Shown piece by piece: positions 42,367-53,690 of a stretch of DNA of 59,018 bases (within the stretch, counting starts at the first letter, position 1; each line of letters opens with the position of its first letter). Made by a program: the position numbers and the translations under genes. This DNA is from Chara braunii (lineage: Eukaryota; Streptophyta; Charophyceae; Charales; Characeae): NCBI GenBank assembly GCA_003427395.1, contig BFEA01000784.1, positions 133,392-192,409 of the forward strand. Reading direction: 5' to 3'. The notes under the pieces were generated by a model. That model made no database searches. It was not told the DNA's origin and saw only the letters and a list, made by a program, of their open reading frames with translations.

Positions 42367-43269
42367 TTCCTGCCGACCCATTTTCGAGTTCCACCGCAGA
42401 AATACTAGACCTTAACCCTCGTTCATAAGCAGCGACAATACCAGGAGCAGTTTCAAGTAGTTCTCGTTTACTAAACCATTTGTCCTCAGATGGTGCTTGA
42501 GACTTGAAACGTACCTTGAACTGCTTCTGAGGTCGTCCATGCGCACCTGTAGAAAAAGGCCCATGCTCTGTGATTCTGTCCACTTCATATCCGCCGTCCA
42601 TGTCTGGCGGAATCATAGATGGTCTATGTGGGAACTCATTTCCGTCTACATAAGGTAGCAATTTGGACGCGGGAAAGACAGGATATGTTTTGAGGTGAGG
42701 GGGAATATCAATTCGGTAAGACGGTCCCTCTGCATCCCCAATTCCTTAAGAACTTCCCAGGGTCCAAAATAGACAGGTAATAGTTTCTGAGACACATCTT
42801 CTTCTGGTGAAAACTCTTTGGACTTCACCCAGACGACATCAAAAGGCAAATTCTTCTCTATTAGGAAAGATAACTCATGCACAATCTTCTTTCCTTCCCT
42901 CATTCTGAACTGACACTTAATATGATCAACGTACTGAGAGACAGTGATCATACTTTTGTCGGCTAACATAGACGTGATCGGTCGAGACAAGTCTTTCACC
43001 TTCATTTTGAGATGCAACTTGCGGATTGGCTTCTCGAAGATGTAGGACCTCGTCGATCCAAGGTCCAACAACGCACCAACTCATGTTCGTGCGATTTCAA
43101 CATTCGCAAACAATAATTCGCCCTTAGACTTTGCTTTTCCAGCCCATGAGCTACGTAAGGCTAGCAATTCATTACCTAGCTCATCAAGGGAGTCATCCAG
43201 AGCGACAGAACATAAGACAATGTCAGGGCGGTGTGGATGATGGGCTGAGGAAGAATCATCCTCTGCCAT
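42359..43269 (-). pseudogene. protease joined to chromodomain tail, element B
   Basis: From 43269 down the minus strand: an N-terminal protease part (KSKGELLFANVEIART), the active site LDLGSTRSYI near 43070, and the conserved ADKSMITVSQ and LPFDVV strands. These then run straight into WVKSKEFSPEEDVSQK and YFGPWEVLKELG, which belong to the integrase C-terminus. A deletion of all RT, RNase H and integrase-core sequence joins them near 42835. The chromodomain (GGYEVDRITEHG, FKVRFKSQ, DKWFSKREL) follows in 42359-42661 after a frameshift near 42740. Confidence 0.8.
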
Positions 43270-43355
43270 ATGAGAAGAAGGGTAGGAAGGGTTCGTAGGC
43301 GCCTTACCTGTCTGTTCGTCCTTACCGTTAATCTCCGTAGGAGCATATGCTACTC

Positions 43356-43790
43356 CTACTGGATGCTCGCTTTTGGGTTACGGATCATAGGGCAATATGG
43401 GATCACATGTCCCGGTGTACCGCACGTAAGACATTGCGCATTGTCCATGCGCTCCTGCCAAGTCTCGCGAGTCATTCTCATCTTCAACCATGACTTCCTG
43501 TCGGCAATGCCAGGGTGCCATGGAAATGGTCTCGGTTTCTTCCCTGTTCCATTTCTGGGTGGCCCTCCCTTATTGGCCACAACAGCAGTGACTTTCCCCT
43601 TCCCGGAGTCACTGTTGTTATCCTTATCTTCTAATGGCCACTTTTCCACTGTGTCGTCGTCAAAGACGACAAGGGTGTGGTCCTGGCGCTTTTGTCGCCA
43701 GAGGATTCGTTTCCCATTGTACGACCTTCCCCCTCCTCCTCTTCCAGACTTAACTACGACTGCATAGGAGTTTTTGACTTGAGAAGTCAT
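43356..43790 (-). pseudogene. gag nucleocapsid part with zinc knuckle, element B
   Basis: 144-codon frame. CLTCGTPGHVIPYC near its end is a canonical CCHC knuckle, preceded by a Gly/Lys-rich segment. It continues capsid sequence from 44010-44225. Confidence 0.75.
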
Positions 43791-44560
43791 TTGCTCCTTT
43801 TGCAGAGCAAGGTCGCGAAATTGCCTATAGTTGTACTTACCTTACTTGGCTTCGGCCACCAAGTGTCCCCGGATGGGCTCAGGCAACGCGCGGGAGTAGA
43901 TGTACAACACTTGGCTGTCTTGCAAGTTCAATCCTGGGACCTGCAATAATCGATCGACTTCTCGGGACAAAGCCTCGACCGATGTCCAATGCTTTTGACC
44001 AATTGATGTTCACTGGTCAAACGCCTTATCGGTCGTCGTCTTATCGAGGAAACAGTCCTTGATCTTTGCCAAGAACTGTTTCAATGTCAGGGTCTTTGCC
44101 CACTTGCCGATGTCTTCGAACCCCGCGGCATTGGCCTCGGCCAACACCCATTGTTTGGCCTCACCACCCATGCAAGAGGTAGTGAACGCAACTTGGGACT
44201 CCGGCTCGACCGGAGCGGTGCTCACGTTTGGATCTCAGCAATCCAAAGCAACAGACTCTCGTCTTTCTTGTTACTGAACGTAAAAGGCAACTTCATTTTC
44301 AATTTTTCTTTCTTTTTTGGCTTCTCCGGTTCAACACTTGTCTTACCCGGAGTTGTCGAAGGAGGAGACGTAGGAGAAGGAGATGAATGAGAAGTGTGAG
44401 ATGGAGAGGATGGTGGACTCGGTGGTCCATTCCCATTGGACATAGTCTGAATTGTGGGACCAGCAGACTTCAAAGCATCTCCCATCAACTTTCTCACTTC
44501 TTTCTTGTCTTCTTTTTCTTCTTGTTTTTCCTCACCCTCTAACTGGTTCTTTCCTTTCAC
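43791..44560 (-). pseudogene. gag central and capsid part, element B
   Basis: Frame 44222-44560 is a Pro/Ser-rich stretch ending FSNKKDESLLLWIAEIQT. Frame 44010-44225 has VAFTTSCMGGEAKQWVLAE and LKQFLAKIKDCFLD, a capsid-like segment with the usual helix pattern. The rest to 43791 is decayed gag. Frames do not join. Confidence 0.6.
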
Positions 44561-44575
44561 AATGTTTGCGATTTT

Positions 44576-45253
44576 TCACAATCCTACAACAACCTCATCT
44601 AATTGAGTTTGCTGCCTGTCAATTTTCTCTTCCAGAAAGGTAAGGTATGTCACAATATGAGACAATGTATGTGACATGTCAGTCTGTTCTCCAACTTCTG
44701 TTCCAATTACTTGTCTAATTTCTTTAACTCTTTGNCCTCTTCTTTGTTCCTGTTCTCTTCTTCTGGCCAATTCTTCTTTCTTTCTTTCTTCCGCGGNCAA
44801 TGTTTCTTTCAACTGCTGGATATTGGCATCAATCGTAGCCTCAGTTACTTCTGGCTTAGTCTCGCCTTTACGAGTCGCTTCCATTATTTCTTCCAGCTGC
44901 TTCAAAGCAAACTGGTCCAACGCCTGTCGGCCGTGAGCAATCAGTTTGGAGACTTCGGTCCCGGCTGCCACAACCTCCGCAGCTGTGATAGATTTCTTCA
45001 GTCGGTCTTCAACCGTCTGCAAATCAAATCTATCACGGATGTGTTGTTCAGCATCCGGTCCAGCCAGATGTACTTCGGTCAAGAACTGGTTCCATAAGGC
45101 CAACAATTCCTGTTTCCTAGTCTCAGCCTGCATCCGAGTCTTAGGCTCAGATGGTCCTTCGCCCACGGAGAGCATGATCGGAATAGGAAACAAGAATGTG
45201 GTCACGAATCTCGTCAGAATAGACTTTTGCAAACATTTCGAGAAGTAAGACAT
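44576..45253 (-). CDS. gag N-terminal coiled-coil protein, element B (225 aa)
   Basis: Starts at a true ATG (45251-45253). After a short hydrophobic start it is dominated by Glu, Lys, Arg and Gln with heptad-like spacing (LEEIMEATRKGETK, then AEERKKEELARRREQEQRR), predicting coiled coil. Two N codons are present. It sits first after the leader on the minus strand, so it is most likely the N-terminal part of gag. Confidence 0.6.
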   Translation of the reverse strand: MSYFSKCLQKSILTRFVTTFLFPIPIMLSVGEGPSEPKTRMQAETRKQELLALWNQFLTEVHLAGPDAEQHIRDRFDLQTVEDRLKKSITAAEVVAAGTEVSKLIAHGRQALDQFALKQLEEIMEATRKGETKPEVTEATIDANIQQLKETLXAEERKKEELARRREQEQRRXQRVKEIRQVIGTEVGEQTDMSHTLSHIVTYLTFLEEKIDRQQTQLDEVVVGL

Positions 45254-46363
45254 TTTCGGAGGACAGAAACAAGAAAATTTGTCGGCCAGGTTGTTTTACC
45301 GCGAAAATAAATAAAGAGACAATAATTTTAACGGTCACCCGAACCAGATTCACACTATCTGAACAAGAAGTTTAATAACAAGGAACAAAATATTTTTACT
45401 AATTCTGATTGCTGTTCTAGCTTCTATGTGATGACGTTCTATTCTATTACAGGTACCGCGACTCAGGCCAGCATGATCATCAACACACACAAGTAAGTAC
45501 ATAGGCACACAACATAGCCAACACAGCAGGTAAGTCCGCCAACAATATCACAATAATAGTTAGCGTTCTTCCCTTGCTGCTGCTTCTTCTTCTGTCCTGT
45601 GTGATCAGCACCCAATCTGACGTTTGGCACCACAGCCACGTCAGTCTTCTAGCCGTGCCGCTTCAGTCATCAGAATGCAACGTTTGGCACCACAGCCGCG
45701 TCAGTCTTCTAGCCGTGCCGCTTCAGTCATCAGAATGCAACTCTTACTTAGGCACAACCGTGCCTGCCACGTGTCACCCCTGGCATGCCAACTCAGCAAC
45801 TCGAAGAGTATGCCAGGTCAGCATGTCCAATCATAGTCATCAACGGGGTGCATGTCAGCAATGTGCGTTGATGTCGAAGTCAAGTTCCTGCCTGCCACGT
45901 GCATCCCCCGGCATGCCAACACAGCAGCGCTTGTGTCTGCCACTTCAGCACTAAGTCGAGTCAGCAACATCAATGGAATACACGTCAGGACGGGTACCAG
46001 CGCGTCGTACAATGCCACGTAAGCCAGGTAATGGAGTGCCACGTCAGACAGTGCCACATCAGCTGAAGCCTCTCACCACAGTAAACGAATGGTGGGTCAG
46101 CAGTGCCACGTCAGCACTCCGTCATAGTCACCGGCCACGTCAGCAATTCTGTCCTGATCGCAGATGCGGTCGATCGGAATTCTGGATCGCAGTGCGATCC
46201 TGCTGGTCTTCCCTTGTCGAGATACCAATGCCACGTCAGCACCTGACGTGCGCTATCCCTCTTTTGTCCACGTCAGCTCCTCTATTGTAGGCGTCACCAC
46301 TTCCACTGTCGTCATACAAGTCGTTGTCGTCACATCATCGGAAGTATAGCTCCGATACTAAAT
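45254..46363 (-). promoter_or_regulatory. leader of element B with TGACGTGG motif cluster
   Basis: No gene. Six exact CCACGTCAG motifs (45637, 46035, 46105, 46134, 46229 and 46268, approximate) and several one-base variants are spread over about 650 bp, besides three in each LTR. On the minus strand they read CTGACGTGG, the hybrid C-box/G-box bound by plant bZIP factors. It also holds a 60-bp tandem duplication (45621-45680 and 45681-45740). Confidence 0.5.
46349..46360 (-). promoter_or_regulatory. primer-binding site of element B (tRNA-iMet type)
   Basis: Minus-strand TAGTATCGGAGC matches the iMet primer site TGGTATCAGAGC at 10 of 12 positions and lies three bases from the LTR. Confidence 0.65.
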
Positions 46364-47378
46364 TGCAATGAACCCAGATCGTGAAGACACTTGTCAACAA
46401 TGCCAGCCCATATAGATATCAACCTGCTGATGAATGTTAAATAATCATAATTGTGTCCAGATAGAATGAGATGGGAAATCATACACAGACGAAGGAGAGA
46501 GAGGGGAGAATAGACTGAGAGGGGAGAAATCAACAATGCCGACTCCTGCTTCGGCTCCCTCCTCTCTCGCCACCTCAATAATCAATGACCCGAACACAAA
46601 TCTGAAGTTCTCTCTCAATGTACCATGTGGCACATCAGCCTGTCATCATCAGCGAACTGGAGAATGTCGACATCAAGATACCAGGTACGTATCCACGATA
46701 ACCCCACAGTCTTGATCTCCTTCCGAAGTGACGATGAATCAGAACAGCACTATCAATCACGTAGTCCCGCCACGTCAGAGTACAGGTGGCCGCAGCCACG
46801 TCAGCGGCGGCGCGTGGCAGCTGCCACGTCAGCATGCCAAGAAGACAATTGCCAGCCAGCCACCTTGCCAGCCAGCAGCGCGTCGCCGTCTCTCCTCATA
46901 TGCCAGCATAGAGCCAGCGTCCAGCCAGTGTCGCAGCGTCGCACCAGCGTCAAAGTCAACGCGTGAAGTCAGCATTGACGCAAGACTGAATGAATGTCAA
47001 AGCCAGGGAGTCAGCTCTTATGTAGTGTTGATGCGGGGTCTGGACCCCAGATGCTGTATCCCTCAGCCGTCCAGATCTCGAGGCGAATGAGGGCCCAGAT
47101 TGGCCTGAAACTGAATTCCCTCCGGCCTGGATGCTGTCTGGGTACCTGCGCACAACAAGTGAGTGTATCCAACCAAGGGCCTGGGTGCAGTACCTTTGAC
47201 TCTACAGTTGACTTTGACTCTTGAATTTCCTGTGTGCAGTGTTCGGTCACACAGCCACACTCAACAGACTCAGGCCTGGGCGTGTCTTGGTCACACAGCC
47301 CAGCGCAGACCAACTCAGGTCTGCGTTTCCTAGGGCTGAGTTCAGAGCCCCAGGCTACTTCTGAACAGGGTTACTGCA
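46364..47378 (-). repeat. 5' LTR of element B (minus orientation)
   Basis: 1,015 bp, collinear with 41352-42366 with scattered substitutions and no length change seen. Confidence 0.92.
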
Positions 47379-48073
47379 TGACGATCCTTTTATGTGGGAA
47401 TCGTCATCTAGGATTGTTTTTTATGATGTCCTGGTACGAATTGCTTACGATTACGCCGAATAGGAATGTTGAACAAGGCCATCTGCTGTGCATAGATATG
47501 TATCTGGGACGTTTTTTGATTTCTTTGCAGACAAGAATGTTTTGACATCCTGGTTGGTCTTGTCCCGTCGTTTGGCCTGTGTGTGTTGGGGCGGTGCTTG
47601 CATGTGGGACTTGTCATATGGGATCTATTTTGTTGCCCCCTGTTCTATTTGGCTGTTCCCTTCCTCTTTTCTTTGCCTCTTTGCCTTTTGGCTGTGTGCA
47701 AGTGGGTCGATATGACACACGGGGGTGGGGGCAGCCGCCGCTCAACCTACATCCACGTGGGCGGCCTTGTACGCAAGAGTTTCTGAACAGGGGGAGTTGT
47801 AAGGAAGAAGATAAAAAACTGAATTCATTTTTCCTTGTTTTTCTTTCTTCTCATTTGCGCCCTGATACTCTTGTGACAATATATATATATATGACGATAT
47901 ATACAAAAGAAGAATGAGAAAAATGAATGGTTTCACTGTGCCGTTCATGTTTGTCCTGTTTTTTTAACTTTTAATTTTTGTCGTTTGTTTCGCAAAAATT
48001 GCACTCTTTTAGTTCATAGTTATATGACAATATATACCGGGCAGTTCTGTTTGTGACGATATATACATATATG
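47379..48073 (+). pseudogene. diverged PLE 3' fragment
   Basis: RLACVCWGGACM near 47575-47610 aligns with the RING-like NRHAICRGCM of the other copies. The 3' UTR blocks TGGGTCGATATGACACACGG (47704) and AAAGAAGAATGAGAAAAATG (47908), and the terminal GGGCAGTTCTGTTTG (48038), follow in the usual order. It is a more distant subfamily, also seen at 57110-57250. Confidence 0.5.
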
Positions 48074-49083
48074 TGCGAGGATCTGGGTCCTCGGCAGGCC
48101 TGAAGGGCCCCTGTTGCAAGAGTGCCCGCCCTAAGTGAAGGCGGGCCTAACATATCACAAGAGGCCCTTGACTGTCAAATTCATATTTGAGGTCCAGGCA
48201 GTTGCGACGCGTCAGTTGGTTGAGAGGAACCCAGGCCGAGCAACAAAGACATTTCTATGGCCTTCTGGGCCTTTCCAAAGAATGCAGGCCCTGGGCGAGA
48301 ATCACAGCATCATACACTGACCGTTGGGAGGCCCAACCGTAAGAGGCCCAGTAGCTGCACACAAGCGCAGCATCCTGGGGCCTACCGGAAGCTTCTGGGC
48401 CCAGGCCCAGCCCAGCCAGGCTGCCCGAGCAGGCCAGCTCTTTCCATATAGGGAAGAGCTCTCCCCGGCCAGCCTCATTCGGGCACTTGCTGGCTGGCGG
48501 CAGCGCTGCTGGAGCGATAGTTCGCATTCTGTCTGCTAGAATTGGAGCAAGAGGCTGCGCACGTGCGGTCGTGTGGTGAAGCAGGGTGCTGCTAAGGGCA
48601 GCGCCATAGCCCAGCCTCCATAGCTGGCTGTGGGCTTGGACATACAGTGAGGCGCAGGGGTGGTCTTCGGGTGTACAACAAAAGGGAGACGTGGGAGAGA
48701 GTCAAGGGGGAGAGAGAAGGATGATGATGATGATGATGATGTGAGGGCACATACCTGGTATTGGCGATGGTTCTGCATGGGCGACATCTTCAAGTACTTC
48801 GGGTGCTGCTGACGTCAACAGTTGCCTTGTCAATTAGTAGACTAGTAGTAGCTGTGTAGGGAGTAGGCTGGGCGTCGAGTGCCAGATAGGGAGATAGAGA
48901 CTGGATACATATGTTGGTGGTGGCGAGAGCAAGCTCTCATTGACATTGTCTTTCAGTGCTACGATTCTCCATTGGTGTTATATTGGTGCAATGCTGTTCC
49001 CTGAACACTGTGTTACGATTTGGCTTTCAATGTGATTGTGCACTCTGAATATTGTCATCTCGCTTCCGTTCATTTTGCTTGCA
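48074..49083 (+). repeat. 5' LTR of element C
   Basis: 1,010 bp. It contains a GAT microsatellite near 48719-48742. Related to the LTRs at 6446-7264 and 11917-12522/37884-38084. Confidence 0.93.
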
Positions 49084-49086
49084 ATT

Positions 49087-49098
49087 TGGTATCGGAGC
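49087..49098 (+). promoter_or_regulatory. primer-binding site of element C (tRNA-iMet type)
   Basis: TGGTATCGGAGC, one mismatch to TGGTATCAGAGC, three bases after the LTR end. Confidence 0.85.
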
Positions 49099-50364
49099 TG
49101 GTTTCAACTGCGCTCATTGGTTCTTCGCATTAGCTGTTTGGTGCTTTGCATGAGGTGTGGGGCAGTGATAAGGCTTGGGCGTTGAACGTAAGGCGGCCCA
49201 GGGTCGTGTGGGCGCGCCAGGAAGCTATGTGGTGACATTAGGGGTATATGCTGGATGATGAGAGCTCGCTGATGTGGCGTTTAAGCCGAGTTGGAACTGC
49301 ATTTTGCTGTGGGTTGTGCCGAGGCAAGGACCGGTCATCATAAATGCACATCAGGTTGCCGGTGAGAAATTTGTGGTTGGGGGCAGCATTATGAGGTACG
49401 TTGCTTCCTTCCTTATCTACCCTCTTCATTGCTTCTTACCGTGAGGAAGTGAGTTCTGTCTTGAGAGTCCTCTCAATGTGAGGTGTCGCGAGCGCTCAAC
49501 CTTGAGAGTCGACATTCATCCTGGGCAGCAAGCTGGTGGGAGATGGGCGATGCCTTTGAAGGGCCCTGGACGAAGCACTCGGGTCACGGTCACCATGCCA
49601 ACCCGCTGGGACTAGTACACGTATGCTTTGCCGCAAGTCCTTGGTTCCACTGCTGCGCAATAGAGGTCATGCAGGGCCTGCCAGCCCTTTGAACAGACGC
49701 TTACCTGATCGTCTCTAAATATTTCTGGCGGGGGACTCGGTGTTGATTCTGGCTGTGATCGTCGTCCTGTCTGCGACGTTAAATAATTCCTGAGGAGTTG
49801 CGGGGGATCTCCTTAAATGCCTCCTGATCAGCCAGATCAAACCGGGTGTAAGGCTCGTCGCATGCGAGGATAAATAATGTGCAGGGGCTGGCAGGTTCGG
49901 CATTGACTTGGGGCACAGGGGTGGGCCGGATTGCACACCTTTGGACACCCTGCTCAACCAGATGCTCAGGGCGTCGACACAAAGAGACAACTCAAGAAGG
50001 ACACAGGGAGAGGGGGGATTCCGACAACTGTTCGTTGTAGCATTAATTAGATAAACAACCATTCAGCATACATCTTTGCAGGGAGTATTATTTCTATTTT
50101 TGATTATTTAGTTGTTACGGACTTGACTGACAACTGACAGACAACTGCAGATAGAGTAGTATTCTTTGCTGCATTGCCATCTGTATCAGAGTAATCTTAA
50201 AATAGATTTAACATTCCCTGTAGAATCTGACATTGGTTGAGACCTAACCACCTAATTGTTCTGTGCGAGCCGACTGAAGTTAGTTGTGTATCACAATTGG
50301 TTGTGTGTCATGCTAAGGTAGGATTTAGTGTGAATTCTAGTTTAGATCACACACACTGTAGCTC
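49099..50364 (+). other. untranslated leader of element C
   Basis: About 1.27 kb before the gag ATG. Short frames on both strands have no recognisable domain. I see nothing else supportable in it. Confidence 0.6.
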
Positions 50365-51947
50365 ATGAGTGATGCAAGCACTAGTGAGGAGGAGTCGTTA
50401 GTGGACGACCGTAGGACTACTCGTAGAACTGCTCTCAATCGACCTTTGACTTTCCTAGAGTTAGGTCCAGGAGATGAGAGGAGACTGCGGAGAGAGGCTA
50501 GAGAGAGAACAATGGCAAGAAGAGCGAGGGTCGCTGAGGATAGTGCCAGGTCTAGGACTTCAGCTAGCACCTGTACGACCATGGCTACTTCCTCTACCAT
50601 GTCGCAGGCCTCTTCACAGGCCACTTCGTCAGGAGTTAGTCAGAGTGGTTCTCGGGTTTCCATTAGCCAGAGTGCTGGCTTGCAAGTCAACCAGCAGACT
50701 CAACTCATGCCGGAGGATTATGGGATCCTCCAAGCAGAAGAACTTCAGGATGACTTGCAATGGCAGTTGGATGAAGCAGCAGAGAGGATAAAAAGAGCTA
50801 TAATGAGGAAAGCTAGACTAGGTAGTAGATTCCAGGAACTAAGCAGATTGGAAGCATTAGATGAGTCAACACTTGACCCTGCGATGCGAGCACTGCGTAA
50901 CTCGCTCCTGTGTGTGGCAGAGACGCAGGTTGTTCAGCAGGAGGTGTTGGCTGAACTCACTAGTTCAGCCAACACCTCCTGCTGAACAACCTGCGTCTCT
51001 GCCACAGGCCAGAAACAAATTCTGGTTGCATTACAGGCTCCTCATCCAATGATGAGGCAACCTCAGTTTGTTGTAGCTCCCTCTCCGGGTGGGGGTCCAT
51101 CAATGACGCTACCGCCGGTAGGGCCTTCATTCTCACCTATGTTTGGCATGCCCCCTCCAGGTGGTTATGTAGGAACTAGTGGTCCGGTTCATAGAGTCTT
51201 AGTCGTACCATCGATGACAATGGTTATTACAGTCCCACTGTCAAACCAGGCCCAGGTTAGTGTGCAGCAACCTGTTTTGGTGGCTAGGCATCCACTGCAA
51301 CAATCCCCTGGGCCAATGCAGCCTATGCAGTGGATGCCAAAATACCCTTGTTGAGTCCTAAGCCCTTCTCCGGCGACAGGAAGAAGGATGAGGACTTGGA
51401 CACCTGGGTAAGGACGGTGCCTACTTATCTGAGGCACAAACTTACTAGGTCGGAGCAAGAAGTTGTAGTGGCTGCCTCCCTCCGAGAGGGGTCAGCAGCC
51501 CGCTGGTTGAATGGCCTAGTGCAGCACCAAGGCTACGGTCAGAACTTCGATGCCTGGGCCCAGGCCCAAACATTGGAAGGGTTTGTATGGTCCGTGTATA
51601 ATAGGTGGCATGACCCGCAAGGGGCTCAAAAGGCCACAGACGCAATCAACAGTCTTTGTGCCAGAAGGTACAAAAATGTTAGAGAGCTCACGGATACCGT
51701 AGAACGTCTGCTCGTGGTACCTGGTGTGCGCTATGACCAGCAGGTACTCCTTACGGATTACCTTATATGTCTACCTTCAGAGGTTAGGACAAAGCTGGTA
51801 GATGAGGCCTATGTCGACCAGCACAACTTCGCTTCATTCAGCAAGAAAGCCTTAGACATAGAGGCAAAGCTGGGATCGCGCATCAGAGTCAGGGAGATGG
51901 TAGGAAGAAGAGACTACCCCAGGACTAGAAGAAGAAGGGTCAACTAA
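50365..51947 (+). pseudogene. gag of element C, split by an inverted duplication
   Basis: ATG 50365 opens 206 codons: an acidic start, an Arg-rich stretch (RRLRREARERTMARRAR), a Ser/Thr-rich part and a helix (LQDDLQWQLDEAAERIKRA). A perfect 45-bp inverted repeat at 50913-51006 then forces a stop at 50985. Pro/Gly-rich sequence follows (51049-51354), then capsid (51330-51947) with FSGDRKKDEDLDTWVRTV, GSAARWLNGLV, and LTDTVERLLVVPGVRYDQQ. Gag would build the particle. This copy is interrupted. Confidence 0.8.
50913..51006. repeat. perfect 45-bp inverted repeat with a 4-base spacer
   Basis: Arms 50913-50957 and 50962-51006 are exact reverse complements around CACT. Only the left arm fits the gag frame, so the right arm is a secondary inverted copy. 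Confidence 0.97.
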
Positions 51948-52840
51948 TGTTCGTCGACCACGACGGTCAGGCAACAGAAGTTGACGACTTCCCAGACCTT
52001 GGGGAGGAGACAGAGCACAATAGGGCCAGCAAGACTTCGGATGGGGGAGTCGTGGCACCCATCAAAGAAAAGGCTAGGGGGACCAGGAAGAAGAAGGTAG
52101 GCCGGTCTATAGGTCAGGGCGACCAAGGCACGCCCGCTTGGGTAAAACTTGGTTTAGAGTACGAGGTGTGGAGGGACCGAGTCGATAGGGGCACGTGCAT
52201 GAACTGTGGCAACTATGGCCACACGTCCCGAACGTGCCGAGGCAAGAAAATCCTGACGAGGGTAGCCTCCCCAACGGTGGTGGGACTATCTTCGAACCCT
52301 GGTGGTGCTTCTGCGAGCACTTCGCAGGGAAACACCTCAAGCCAGTAGGAGTTTTAGCCGCTCTTACTTGCGCTGAAGTGGTAACGTTGCCTTCCCCACT
52401 TCAGGCGTTGGCCAGGGCTAGTGACCCACGTATCGCCCCGCAGACACATTTAGACCCACCGACGCTCTGTTCGAGAGATGTGTCTGAGGCCCTAGAAGAG
52501 TTAGAGACTGAGTGGTCAGAGAAGGACCCCAGAGACTCTTGGGCGATGATCAATAGAGGTCCAAAGGGTGAACATTTTGTGGTAGAGGTTGATGTAGGTG
52601 GCCGCAAAGTTGGCGCCTTCGCAGACATAGGCTCTACTGCATCAGTCGTGCTTGTGTGGATAGACTGCGCTTAGGGGACCAAGTGCAGCGGCTTAGCAGA
52701 ACTGTAGCTTCTACGCTGGCCAAAAAACACGAAATGATGGTTAAAGACTATGTCAAGGAGTAGTCTGTACCTTCTCCTATGGAGGGGGGGAAATAAGCCA
52801 TAAAATCTCATTCCTGGTTAGCGACGAACTGCCCTTTGAC
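51948..52840 (+). pseudogene. zinc knuckle and protease of element C
   Basis: CMNCGNYGHTSRTC near 52197 is a CCHC knuckle in frame 51947-52348. In frame 52195-52674, GAFADIGSTASVV near 52611 is the retropepsin active site (Ile after Asp), after which the frame ends at TAG 52672. Protease strands resume as [14 protein letters not shown] near 52832. Frames are broken between them. Confidence 0.75.
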
Positions 52841-53690
52841 ATGCTTCTAGGTATGTACTACCTCGAGGTCTCGCAATCTCAGTTCGACTGGGATAGAAAG
52901 GTGCTGATTAACAAATTGCCCAATGGTAGAACTGTTAGATTGCAAAAGGCTAGCAGTCTAATAGAAAACTACGGGTGCATGTGTGCATTATCTTTTTATA
53001 ACTATTATAAGCAAAATCGCGAGGAGGGCATGTATCTAGTCTTTGTCTCTGAAAAAGGGGAGGCCGTAAAAACACCCCCAGAGATAGAACCAGTCGCCGC
53101 AACATATTCAGACCTTTTTGAGGAGCCCACAGGCGTGGTAGAAAGGGAGGTGGTCCATGCAATAAAGGTTGTCCCAGGTAGTAAGGTACCTAGAGGACGA
53201 ATCTATAGGATGTCTCCTGCGGAGTTGGATGAGTTTCACCGCTGGCTCAAGGAGCTCACAGAAAAGGGATGGATTTGGCCTATTACCTCCCCTTACGGTG
53301 TGCCAGTCTTATTTGTTCCTAAGAAGGGAGGTACACTAAGGATATGCATTGACTATAGGGGCCTCAATGCCATCACCGTTAAGAACGCGGAGCCCCTACC
53401 CCGCATCGACGACCTACAAGATAGAGTGCAGGGATGCCAATACTTCACTAAGATAGATCTAAAGTCCGGATACCATCAAATTGCTATTAGACCTGAGGAC
53501 CAGCACAAAACCGCATTTCGGACCAGGTATGGTCTGTACGAGTTTGTGGTGATGCCCTTCGGCCTATGAAATGCGCCTGGGACATTCCAGCACGCAATGA
53601 ACAAGATCTTTCATGATTACTTAGATAATGCACTTCAGCCTTTAGTAAGACTGTAGAGGAGCACATTGAGCACTTGAAAATAGTGCTAGG
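52841..53690 (+). pseudogene. reverse transcriptase of element C, catalytic motif deleted
   Basis: Frame 52841-53569 carries [55 protein letters not shown] (motif A) and [17 protein letters not shown], then TGA where Cys is expected. Sequence continues NAPGTFQHAMNKIFHDYLDNALQP and then jumps to SKTVEEHIEHL. The expected YLDD segment between them is absent and the frame shifts, so polymerase activity is lost. Confidence 0.88.

Larger units (their letters stand above)
41352..47378 (-). mobile_element. chromovirus B, internally deleted, minus strand
   Basis: Two LTRs of exactly 1,015 bp (41352-42366 and 46364-47378), both TGCA...TGCA, are flanked by a perfect TGAC duplication (41348-41351 and 47379-47382). 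A tRNA-iMet-type primer site adjoins the right LTR (46349-46360, minus TAGTATCGGAGC) and a purine-rich stretch (42367-42384) the left one. Internal frames on the minus strand are gag, protease and a chromodomain tail. RT, RNase H and the integrase core are missing. Confidence 0.92.
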
